From assembly GCA_002256685.1 (NCBI GenBank), contig NQJH01000037.1, positions 1 through 9,563 on the forward strand: a DNA stretch of 9,563 nt. Reading direction: 5' to 3'. Positions 1 through 6,521 of this stretch are shown here, in pieces. Numbering within the stretch: position 1 is the stretch's first letter; every line of letters starts with the position of its first letter. The DNA is from Methylococcaceae bacterium NSP1-2 (GTDB lineage Bacteria > Pseudomonadota > Gammaproteobacteria > Methylococcales > Methylomonadaceae). The notes beneath the pieces are model-generated. The model was not told the DNA's origin. It was given only the letters and a program-made list of their open reading frames with translations, and made no database searches. Made by a program: the position numbers and the translations under genes.

Positions 1-309
1 ACCTACCGCTGTATAAAAATCAGCAACATTATCGATACGCCATTTAACAAACAGATCGACCATCACGTTTTTCTTTTCAGCGGTTAGAAACTGTTCTGGT
101 TTGTCTGCCATCGTTTGAATGCGAGCATCAAACTTTTTGATGTTGTTGATAAGGGGTAATTTAAAATGTAACCCTGGTGCATACTCGGATTTAACGATTT
201 CCCCAAACTGAAACTTAATGGCTTTTTCGGTTTGAGACACGGTAAATACAGACATTATACCTATTAGTAATACGGTACTTAAGGCAAGCAATAATAATTT
301 ATTCTGCAT
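1..309 (-). CDS. hflC: HflC, modulator of FtsH protease (5' part only, runs off left edge)
   Basis: Seen: 103 codons from the ATG at 309 to the window edge. Residues ~4-22 are a hydrophobic N-terminal anchor (LLLLALSTVLLIGIMSVFTV). A Band 7/SPFH beginning follows (KAIKFQFGEIV, then EYAPGLHFKLP, then FDARIQTM, then KKNVMVDLFVKWRI). These blocks match the start of E. coli HflC closely in order and spacing. Known of the family: HflC pairs with HflK in a large inner-membrane complex, mostly periplasmic, that surrounds FtsH and restrains degradation of membrane proteins. The start lies inside the end of hflK (11-base overlap), with an AGAGGA Shine-Dalgarno at 317-322, 7 bases upstream, so the two genes are probably translationally coupled. 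About two-thirds of the protein, including its C-terminus, is outside the window. The identity is firm from context and sequence. Confidence 0.96.
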   Translation of the reverse strand, partial: MQNKLLLLALSTVLLIGIMSVFTVSQTEKAIKFQFGEIVKSEYAPGLHFKLPLINNIKKFDARIQTMADKPEQFLTAEKKNVMVDLFVKWRIDNVADFYTAVG

Positions 310-1555
310 CGCTGCGTCCTCTTAAATCCCGTCCACGCGCCGTACTACGATCAAAAGAGGCAGGTTTTTCTACCACTGGTTTCGGCACAGTTGATTCTAC
401 TGCACTTTGCGGTGTAATACTGCTAGTGCTGGGCTGTTGAATGGGCGGCTGTTGTTGTAGCATTTTATCTAAGGGTAAATACAGCATATTGTTAGCACCG
501 TCTTTTACATTGACCATCACTGTATTGGTCTCGGAAAGTACTGATTCAATTGCTTCGATGTACAAGCGTTTGCGGGTGACATCAGGTGCTTTTTGGTATT
601 CCGTCAGTAATTGTGAAAAACGACTGGCTTCACCTGTCGCCTGAGCGATGACTTGTTCTTTATAGCCTTCGGCTTCTTGTATTTTTCTAGCCGACGCGCC
701 GCGTGCTTTAGGGACAACATCGTTAGCGTAAGCTTGCGCTTCATTAATTAAACGTTCTTTATCTTCACGCGCTTTAATAGCATCGACAAAAGCATTTTGT
801 ACTTTTTCAGGTGGCTGCGCATCTTGAAGATTGACACCCGTCACCAGAATACCTGAGTGATAGCTGTCTTTCATGATGTCCTGAATTTCCTTTTGAATTC
901 TGGTTTCAATGTCACTACGACCTTCGGTCAGCACAAAATCCATCGTGCTACTACCAACCACACCGCGTTGTACACTTTCGGTGACTTGTTTTAAGGTAGC
1001 AACTGGATTGGCAACATTAAAAAGAAATTCTTGCGCATTATCAATTTGATAGCGCACGTTTAGACTGACATCAACTATATTTTCATCGGCGGTTAGCATT
1101 AATGCTTCTTTAGGAATTGAGCTAGCGGCTTGCTCTGCACCCGAAGCACTACGATAACCGACTTCAATAGAGCGTTGTTGTTTGACATTGACAATATCAA
1201 CTCGTGCAATCGGGGTAGGCAGATGCCAGTTTAAACCCGACTGCGTGGTACGAAGGTATTTACCAAACAGCGTTTCAACGCCGTTATTACCTTCATCAAC
1301 GATATAAAAGCCGCTTAAGCCCCATAACAGTACCGCACCGCCTGCAACAAAACCCAAGCCTTTCATTGAATTATTTGCAGAGGCGTTGCCAGATGAATTT
1401 TCATCACCGTCATTATCACCGCCACCGCCGCCAAAAATTTTAGCTAATTTTTCTTGCAATAAACGTATTGCCTCATCCAAGTCAGGCGGTTTCTTTTCAT
1501 CGCCTCGACCACTCCAAGGGTCTTTATTATCGCCGCCCGGTTCATTCCACGACAT
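299..1555 (-). CDS. hflK: HflK, modulator of FtsH protease
   Basis: 418 residues, close to E. coli HflK (419). Order seen: a cytoplasmic tail opening MSWNEPG and DPW, typical of HflK; a PPDLDEAIRLLQEKL segment; a Gly/Asn/Asp-rich linker (about 42-63); one membrane helix (about 66-85, ending LLWGLSGFYIV); then the SPFH/Band 7 domain with FGKYLRTTQSGLNWHLP, LTADENIVDV, a TEGRSDIETRIQ-type segment and EAQAYANDVVPKARG; and a Pro/Gln-rich tail. Known role: with HflC it forms the membrane assembly that holds FtsH and tunes its proteolysis. Start choice: the open frame extends four codons further to a TTG at 1567. The ATG at 1555 is preferred because it gives the conserved M-x-W-N N-terminus and is preceded by GGAG at the right distance. 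No hflX or hfq lies upstream, so hflK heads this unit. A TAGAAT -10-like hexamer on the minus strand (1659-1664) could belong to its promoter, but no convincing -35 accompanies it. Confidence 0.97.
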   Translation of the reverse strand: MSWNEPGGDNKDPWSGRGDEKKPPDLDEAIRLLQEKLAKIFGGGGGDNDGDENSSGNASANNSMKGLGFVAGGAVLLWGLSGFYIVDEGNNGVETLFGKYLRTTQSGLNWHLPTPIARVDIVNVKQQRSIEVGYRSASGAEQAASSIPKEALMLTADENIVDVSLNVRYQIDNAQEFLFNVANPVATLKQVTESVQRGVVGSSTMDFVLTEGRSDIETRIQKEIQDIMKDSYHSGILVTGVNLQDAQPPEKVQNAFVDAIKAREDKERLINEAQAYANDVVPKARGASARKIQEAEGYKEQVIAQATGEASRFSQLLTEYQKAPDVTRKRLYIEAIESVLSETNTVMVNVKDGANNMLYLPLDKMLQQQPPIQQPSTSSITPQSAVESTVPKPVVEKPASFDRSTARGRDLRGRSDAE

Positions 1556-1561
1556 ACATTG

Positions 1562-1565
1562 CTCC
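1562..1565 (-). promoter_or_regulatory. Ribosome binding site of hflK (decides start)
   Basis: GGAG on the minus strand, 6 bases before the ATG at 1555. It overlaps the first codons of the longer TTG frame beginning at 1567, which argues against that TTG as the true start. Confidence 0.7.
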
Positions 1566-1573
1566 AAATTAGA

Positions 1574-1618
1574 TTACTTAAATAATTTTTGTCCCGTGGG
1601 ACGAATTTGTACTGGCAT
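1574..1618 (-). CDS. Possible 14-residue leader or upstream reading frame before hflK
   Basis: ATG at 1618 to TAA at 1574 encodes MPVQIRPTGQKLFK, ending 18 bases before the hflK start on the same strand. An AAGGAA purine stretch lies upstream, but about 10 to 12 bases from the ATG, which is long for a Shine-Dalgarno. The GTCCC/GGGAC dyad lies inside the frame. I do not recognise the peptide. A frame this short occurs easily by chance, so translation is unproven; it could equally be part of an untranslated leader. Confidence 0.15.
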   Translation of the reverse strand: MPVQIRPTGQKLFK

Positions 1619-1689
1619 GACAGCGCATTTCCTTAATGCTTAATCATGCAATTGCAGTATTCTATCGTAAATAATTAAATTCTCATTGT

Positions 1690-1705
1690 TTAACTGGGAA
1701 GTTAA
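1690..1705. repeat. Short inverted repeat (operator-like dyad)
   Basis: TTAACT, a four-base spacer GGGA, then AGTTAA: a perfect 6-bp dyad. It lies between the possible hflK promoter hexamer and the larger hairpin at 1725-1757. The size would suit a small dimeric regulator, but in AT-rich spacer DNA it could be chance. Confidence 0.3.
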
Positions 1706-1724
1706 GCTAAAAACTTTTTAATTT

Positions 1725-1757
1725 TGTCGCGTCTTTTAGTCGCTTAAAACCGCGACA
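1725..1757. repeat. Two-part hairpin in the divergent spacer
   Basis: The outer arms TGTCGCG (1725-1731) and CGCGACA (1751-1757) are perfect complements. Between them TTTTAG (1734-1739) pairs with TTAAAA (1744-1749, one G-T wobble) around a TCGC loop, leaving a small internal loop of two bases against one. That is 13 pairs in 33 bases. No T-run follows on either strand, so it is not a standard rho-independent terminator. It is about 118 bases upstream of the plus-strand gene and 170 bases upstream of hflK. It may be a leader structure or a protein-binding site. The arms also contain a near direct repeat (TTTTGTCGC at 1722-1730 and TTTTAGTCGC at 1734-1743). Confidence 0.55.
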
Positions 1758-1875
1758 GTGACTAACTGTGTTACGCACATACTGCTTTTCTGATAACCTC
1801 CAAGACTAATTGCACTAGATTGCATTCAAAACGTCAACCTCTTTAACACCAAAAGCGTAACTCGTAGGTAGTGAA

Positions 1876-4800
1876 ATGCCTTTATTAAAGATTAAAATCC
1901 AACCTGAGTGGTTGAAATTGTTGAAATTATTGAGCGTGTTAGTAATGTATATACTCGCGTATCAATTTGTCGAGGATTATTTAGCCCCTCAAGGTAATGC
2001 GAGTATGTTCTTTGTGGCGACTGGCATCGCCTTAGCTGCGTTACTTTTAGGCGGCAGACTTTACGCACTGAGCGTTTTTTTCGGTAGTATGGTTATACAT
2101 ATACTGAATGGATTTAGCCTTTGGGTAGCGATTAGCATCGCAACAGGTTGTACGCTGAATGCGGTTTTAGGCGCGAGTTTAGTCACTTACAAGGATAAAT
2201 TTGATTTATCACTACCGTCTTTGTCTGACTACCTGCGTTTAATTATTTTAGGTGGGATTTTGGGTTCTAGTATCGGTGCGTTAATAGGTACGACTACGTT
2301 GCAACTGGCTCATATTATCCCACCAGAGCGGTATTTTTCTGAACTAATGTTCTGGTTGATTGATGATGTTTTAGGCGTGGTTTTAATTACTCCGTTGATT
2401 TTAGTTTGGTACAAAATGCCAAGCTACTTGTTCACTTATCAAAAAGTCCTGAAAGCCGCGTTAATTATTGTTGGAACTTGGTTAGTAGGGCAAACCATTT
2501 TCCTTGATTGGTTTTCTGAATCGTTGGCTCTGGTTGCTAAAGGCTACTGGCTATTTGCAATCACCATTTTAACAGCAATCTATTTGGGTAAACACGGTAC
2601 GCTACTTATTTTATTAATGGTCGCTATTCAAGCCATATTAGGGTCGGTACACAGCATTGGTTTTTTCGCCGATGACCTGAAACAAACCCAACTACTCAAT
2701 GTTTATTTTTATCTCATTAGTTTATCGTTAGTCAGCACGGCATTAGCTATTTATATTAATGAACGCGATTTTATAGAGTTGGAACTACGCGAAAGTGAAG
2801 ATACCTTTCACCGTCTGTTTGAAGATTCCAACGATGCGGTGATGCTAGCTAAAAATGGCTTGTTTATTGATTGCAATAACGCCACCTTGAGACTATTGGG
2901 CTACGCTAACAAAGCGGAATTAATTAACCAAAGCCCGACTAAAATATCGCCTATTTATCAATCAGACGGGCGCAGTTCTAAAGAAAAAGCTGCCGAAATG
3001 ATGGCTATCGCACTGCGTGATGGTTACCATCGATTTGATTGGCATCATCAACACGTCGATGGTTCTGCGCGTCCCGTTGAAGTCACTCTCAGTAAAATAA
3101 TGCTCCACGGTGAGCCTGTTATTCACGCGGCTTTGCGTGATATTAGCGAACGTAAACGTATGGAGTCGGCACTCCGCGATAGTGAAGAACAATTTAAAAG
3201 TATTTTTAATCAAGCACCGTTAGGTATCGCGCTGATTGATTCATTAACGGGGCAAATTTGTGCCGCAAATTCGATGTTTGTGAAAATTGTAGATAGAACG
3301 GTAGATGAAGTAACTCACCTAGACTGGATTAGCATCACCCATCCCGATGATGTGCAGAAATATTTGGATAATATGGCATTAATGAATGCCGGTAAAACCA
3401 CCGGCTTTAGTATAGAAAAACGTTATATTCATCCTGATGGCAGTATCGGCTGGATTAATTTAACGGTCGCACCAATGCTAGTCGAGGATAAAACTCGCCC
3501 GCGTCATCATTGTATCATCGAAGATATTACCGAACGCAAACAACAGGAAAATGCCCAATTGTTTCTCTTGGAATGCGGTTATAAGCAATCGGGCGAAGAT
3601 TTTTTTGCCTCGCTGGCACGCTATCTCGCCGAAACCTTAACGATGGATTATATTTGTATTGACCGATTAAAAGCCGATGGATTAACGGTAGAAACGCTGG
3701 CATTTTATGTAGATGGTCACTTTGAAGAGAATATCACTTATGATCTGGATATTGCCCCTTGTGGTTGTGTAATCGGTAATGTTATTTGTTGTTTTAGTGA
3801 AAATGTGCGCGATTTGTTTCCAAAAGATGATTTTCTCCACGAAATGAGGGTGGAAAGTTATATTGGTACAACGCTATGGGGTTTTGATGGTCAACCCAAT
3901 GGTTTAATTGCCCTCATGAGTAGAAAACCCTTAAAAAATAGGCAACTAGCCGAAGCATTACTTAAATTAGTTGCCGTCCGCGCTTCAGGTGAACTAGAAC
4001 GGCAACGTGCGGAAACCGAGTTACGCATCGCGGCGACGGTTTTTGAATCCCAAGAAGGGATGTTTATCACCAATGCGGATTGTGTCATTCTCAAAGTTAA
4101 TCAGGCTTTTACTGAAATTACGGGTTACACGGCTGCCGAAACTATCGGACAAACACCACGCTTGTTACGTTCAGAGCGACATGATAGCGCGTTTTACACT
4201 GCCTTGTGGCAAAGCATTTACGACACTAACGTGTGGCGAGGTGAAATTTGGAATCGGCGCAAAGAGGGTGAAATTTGTCCGCAATGGCTAACGATCACAG
4301 CGGTAAGAGCCAACAATAACAACAAGGTGACCCATTATGTCGCCACGCTTATTGATATTAGCGAGCAAAAAGCTACCGAGGAAAAAATCAAACAGCTTGC
4401 TTTCTACGATGCACTGACTAATCTGCCTAATCGTCGTTCATTGTATGAACGGATGAAATACAGTATCAATCTGGCGCATCGAGAGGGTAAACAAATGGCG
4501 GTGTTGATGTTGGACTTAGATAAGTTTAAACCGGTCAATGATAGCCTAGGACACGCGGTAGGAGATCAGTTGTTACAACAAGTTGCCGAACAAATTAAAG
4601 TCCGCTTGCGTGATGTTGATATGGTGGCGCGTTTAGGGGGTGATGAATTTGTGGTGTTGTTAGACGATATTAGCCAACCTACCGATATTGAGCATGTTGC
4701 TAGAGACATTATTGCAACCTTAAATCAACCGTTTATGCTGCAAAATAATTGCGTACAAATTGGAGTAAGTATTGGCATTAGCTTATATCCACAACATGGT

Positions 4801-5685
4801 GATAACCCTGAAATACTCATTGAGAACGCTGATGCTGCGTTATATTTTGCCAAAAAACGAGGGCGTGGTTGCTTTGCCTATTTTTCTAACGAGTTGACTC
4901 AAGTCGCCCATGAGCGTATTGCGTTGGAAACTCGACTACGCCAAGCCGTTGAACATCAAGAATTGCGGGTGTATTATCAACCACAAATCGATATTGCCAC
5001 CGGTCGCATTATCGGTGCTGAAGCGTTAGTTCGTTGGCAAGACCCCACTGTAGGGCTGATTTTCCCTGATGATTTTATGCCGATTGCCGAAACCAGCAAT
5101 TTATTTTTGCTCATTGGGTCATGGGTATTAACAGAAGCCTGCAAGCAAGGACAACAATGGCTCAACGCAGGTTTTCCCAGCTTGACGTTAACAGTTAATG
5201 TGTCACCGCAACAATTTCGCCGTAGTGACATCAATAATTTAATGGCTACCGTATTGGCAGAAACAGGTTTTCCTGCTACTCAACTTGAATTAGAAATAAG
5301 CGAAGCAGCTTTAATGGCACATCAAGATCAAGCACTGGCTATTCTCACTGATCTAAATAACCAAAGCATTCAGCTAGCGATTGACAACTTCGGCACGGGT
5401 TATTCATCATTCGCAGTGCTTAAATATTTTCCGCTGACTGTTCTAAAAATCGATAAAAGCTTTATCAAAGACATTCCCTTGTTATCAAACGATATGATTA
5501 TTACCAGTACCATTATCAATATGGCGCATAATTTAGGTTTTAAAGTCTTAGCCAAAGGCGTGGAGACACCTGAACAGCTGGCATTTTTACAAAGACAAGG
5601 CTGTGATAGTTATCAAGGTTTTTTCTATAGTCCAGCAATCACAGCGGAAGCGTTTGTTGAGTTATTGCGTAAGCAAATGGTATAA
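1876..5685 (+). CDS. Membrane-bound cyclic-di-GMP protein: MASE1-PAS-PAS-GAF-PAS-GGDEF-EAL
   Basis: 1269 residues. The N-terminus (about 10-297) has some nine or ten membrane helices and reads as a MASE1 sensor (GNASMFFVATGIALAALLLGG, FWLIDDVLGVVLITPLILVW). Next come PAS (about 305-424), PAS (437-553), a GAF-like domain (560-705) and PAS (717-838), joined by typical DISERK/ITERK/DISEQK linkers. GGDEF spans about 840-1003: the motif at 921-925 is intact, with an RDVD product-inhibition site at 912-915, so diguanylate cyclase activity is expected. EAL spans about 1018-1263: E1049-A-L, N1108, E1140, E1143 and K1191 are present. The usual DDFGTG is DNFGTG (N1171) and the usual AEGVET is AKGVET (K1227), so phosphodiesterase activity is doubtful. 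Inference: an inner-membrane sensor that makes, or makes and breaks, cyclic-di-GMP in response to signals I cannot name. The start is supported by AGGT six bases upstream. It points the same way as sdhC, 71 bases downstream. Confidence 0.95.
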   Translation: MPLLKIKIQPEWLKLLKLLSVLVMYILAYQFVEDYLAPQGNASMFFVATGIALAALLLGGRLYALSVFFGSMVIHILNGFSLWVAISIATGCTLNAVLGASLVTYKDKFDLSLPSLSDYLRLIILGGILGSSIGALIGTTTLQLAHIIPPERYFSELMFWLIDDVLGVVLITPLILVWYKMPSYLFTYQKVLKAALIIVGTWLVGQTIFLDWFSESLALVAKGYWLFAITILTAIYLGKHGTLLILLMVAIQAILGSVHSIGFFADDLKQTQLLNVYFYLISLSLVSTALAIYINERDFIELELRESEDTFHRLFEDSNDAVMLAKNGLFIDCNNATLRLLGYANKAELINQSPTKISPIYQSDGRSSKEKAAEMMAIALRDGYHRFDWHHQHVDGSARPVEVTLSKIMLHGEPVIHAALRDISERKRMESALRDSEEQFKSIFNQAPLGIALIDSLTGQICAANSMFVKIVDRTVDEVTHLDWISITHPDDVQKYLDNMALMNAGKTTGFSIEKRYIHPDGSIGWINLTVAPMLVEDKTRPRHHCIIEDITERKQQENAQLFLLECGYKQSGEDFFASLARYLAETLTMDYICIDRLKADGLTVETLAFYVDGHFEENITYDLDIAPCGCVIGNVICCFSENVRDLFPKDDFLHEMRVESYIGTTLWGFDGQPNGLIALMSRKPLKNRQLAEALLKLVAVRASGELERQRAETELRIAATVFESQEGMFITNADCVILKVNQAFTEITGYTAAETIGQTPRLLRSERHDSAFYTALWQSIYDTNVWRGEIWNRRKEGEICPQWLTITAVRANNNNKVTHYVATLIDISEQKATEEKIKQLAFYDALTNLPNRRSLYERMKYSINLAHREGKQMAVLMLDLDKFKPVNDSLGHAVGDQLLQQVAEQIKVRLRDVDMVARLGGDEFVVLLDDISQPTDIEHVARDIIATLNQPFMLQNNCVQIGVSIGISLYPQHGDNPEILIENADAALYFAKKRGRGCFAYFSNELTQVAHERIALETRLRQAVEHQELRVYYQPQIDIATGRIIGAEALVRWQDPTVGLIFPDDFMPIAETSNLFLLIGSWVLTEACKQGQQWLNAGFPSLTLTVNVSPQQFRRSDINNLMATVLAETGFPATQLELEISEAALMAHQDQALAILTDLNNQSIQLAIDNFGTGYSSFAVLKYFPLTVLKIDKSFIKDIPLLSNDMIITSTIINMAHNLGFKVLAKGVETPEQLAFLQRQGCDSYQGFFYSPAITAEAFVELLRKQMV

Positions 5686-5686
5686 G
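5657..5686 (+). promoter_or_regulatory. Candidate sigma-70 promoter for sdhCDA
   Basis: TTGAGT (5657-5662), an 18-base spacer, then TATAAG (5681-5686). The hexamers match 4/6 and 5/6 of the TTGACA and TATAAT consensus. The -10 covers the last codon and stop of the upstream gene. Transcription would start near 5693 and give a leader of roughly 65 bases before sdhC. This would let the sdh genes be expressed apart from the cyclic-di-GMP gene. It is a pattern match only. Confidence 0.35.
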
Positions 5687-5715
5687 TAGGCGCGAAAAAA
5701 TATATTAACGTAAGC

Positions 5716-5732
5716 GGCAAAAATTTTTTGCC
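5716..5732. repeat. AT-rich palindrome in the sdhC leader
   Basis: GGCAAAAA, a single central T, then TTTTTGCC. As RNA it could fold as GGCAAA/TTTGCC with a 5-base loop. No T-run follows, so it is a poor terminator for the upstream gene. Its position, just downstream of the candidate promoter and 24 bases before the preferred sdhC start, would suit an operator or a leader hairpin. Confidence 0.35.
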
Positions 5733-5756
5733 CCTAGCAACCCAATGGATAACGTG

Positions 5757-6128
5757 ATGGCGACCAATAATAACAGACCGATTTCCCCGCATTTACAAGC
5801 GTACAAATTGCCGCTAACAGGCATTATTTCTATTACTCACCGCATGACAGGCGTATTGCTATCAATTGGATTAGTCGCGTTTGTTTACATTGTTTCGGCA
5901 GTAGCAGGCGGCGCGAACGATTATGCTGATATGAAAGCGTTCATGAATGTGTGGATAATAAAACTGATTTACTGGGGTTTTGTCTACGCATTATTTTTCC
6001 ATTTATGTCACGGTGTACGTCATTTAATCTGGGATACAGGTCGCAGCTTTGAAACCAAGACATTAAATTCCTATGCGTTAATCGAGCTAGTTGCCTCAGT
6101 AACGCTGACTCTAGCTACCCTTGTGTGA
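5757..6128 (+). CDS. sdhC: Succinate dehydrogenase cytochrome b556 subunit (membrane anchor C)
   Basis: 123 residues from the ATG at 5757. An in-frame ATG at 5745 would add MDNV, but it has no Shine-Dalgarno, whereas GGA lies 7 bases before 5757. Numbered from 5745, the signature RPISPHLQAY (11-20) leads into ITHRMTG, where S29 and R33 match the quinone-site Ser and Arg of E. coli SdhC. Three membrane helices follow. H86 in FFHLCHGVRHLIWD sits where the haem-ligand His84 of E. coli lies. The RPxSPHLQ opening resembles the alphaproteobacterial/mitochondrial type more than the E. coli type. With SdhD it anchors the catalytic subunits in the inner membrane, carries haem b and passes electrons from succinate to ubiquinone. 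It is the first gene of sdhCDA. Identity is firm; the exact start is less so. Confidence 0.94.
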   Translation: MATNNNRPISPHLQAYKLPLTGIISITHRMTGVLLSIGLVAFVYIVSAVAGGANDYADMKAFMNVWIIKLIYWGFVYALFFHLCHGVRHLIWDTGRSFETKTLNSYALIELVASVTLTLATLV

Positions 6129-6130
6129 GG
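6127..6130 (+). promoter_or_regulatory. Ribosome binding site of sdhD (decides start)
   Basis: GAGG, 5 bases before the ATG at 6136 and overlapping the sdhC stop codon (6126-6128). It selects that ATG over an in-frame TTG at 6121, which would overlap sdhC. Confidence 0.7.
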
Positions 6131-6135
6131 ATTTT

Positions 6136-6519
6136 ATGCACTACAGAACCCCATTAAGTCGCGTACGCGGCTTAGGCTCAGCTAAAAAAGGTACCAGTCA
6201 TTGGTGGATGCAACGCGTTACTGCTGTGGCGTTAATCCCTTTGTCATTTTTCGCTATCGGCTTGTTAGATTTAAGTTTTAACGCCCCCTACGCAGAAACC
6301 GTCAAATGGCTATCATCGCCCTTACACAGCACAATTATCATCGCATGGATATTGGCGGTTTTTTATCACGCCGCTTTAGGTTTACAAGTCGTGATTGAAG
6401 ATTATGTTGCCGCCGAAGCCGCAAAAATTATCGCAGTTTGGTCAGTAAATTTAGTCTTTTTCTTATTAGCAGTGGCAGCGGTGCTTGCCGTGTTGCGTAT
6501 TATTTCCTCAGTAGGTTGA
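6136..6519 (+). CDS. sdhD: Succinate dehydrogenase hydrophobic membrane anchor subunit D
   Basis: 127 residues, small and hydrophobic, with three membrane helices (about 28-46, 64-86 and 98-124). Visible family marks: the early SAKKGTSHWWMQRVTAVAL segment, H78 in FYHAALGLQ, and D89-Y90 in VIEDYV, where the E. coli subunit has its quinone-site Asp and Tyr. It pairs with SdhC to hold haem b and the ubiquinone site of complex II in the inner membrane. The start 7 bases after the sdhC stop and the stop 2 bases before sdhA indicate one transcript with coupled translation. SdhD sequences diverge widely, so position between sdhC and sdhA is part of the evidence. Confidence 0.93.
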   Translation: MHYRTPLSRVRGLGSAKKGTSHWWMQRVTAVALIPLSFFAIGLLDLSFNAPYAETVKWLSSPLHSTIIIAWILAVFYHAALGLQVVIEDYVAAEAAKIIAVWSVNLVFFLLAVAAVLAVLRIISSVG

Positions 6520-6521
6520 GC

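Larger units (their letters stand above)
1556..1875. other. Divergent intergenic region between hflK and the cyclic-di-GMP protein gene
   Basis: This 320-bp spacer separates two divergently read genes and should hold both promoters and the leaders. Seen: the hflK Shine-Dalgarno; a 14-codon minus-strand frame; a GTCCC-GT-GGGAC dyad at 1591-1602; a minus-strand TAGAAT hexamer at 1659-1664; a TTAACT/AGTTAA dyad at 1690-1705; a long two-part hairpin at 1725-1757; and AGGT at 1866-1869, six bases before the ATG at 1876. I could not fix a convincing -35/-10 pair in either direction. I see no remnant of a protein gene, no tRNA and no insertion sequence end. Confidence 0.7.

Noticed and set aside
1386..1643. 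85-codon plus-strand frame over the start of hflK
   Set aside because: Its proline/serine runs mirror the glycine-rich linker of HflK on the other strand, and no ribosome site supports it.
1659..1664. Minus-strand TAGAAT as the hflK -10 element
   Set aside because: The hexamer is good, but no acceptable -35 lies 16-18 bases upstream and there is no TG extension; it is kept only as a remark.
5716..5732. Palindrome as a terminator for the cyclic-di-GMP gene
   Set aside because: The stem is A-T dominated and followed by CCTAGC instead of a T-run.
6438..6521. Longer N-terminus for SdhA
   Set aside because: It overlaps sdhD by over 80 bases and adds sequence unlike the family; the ATG at 6522 gives the normal N-terminus and length.
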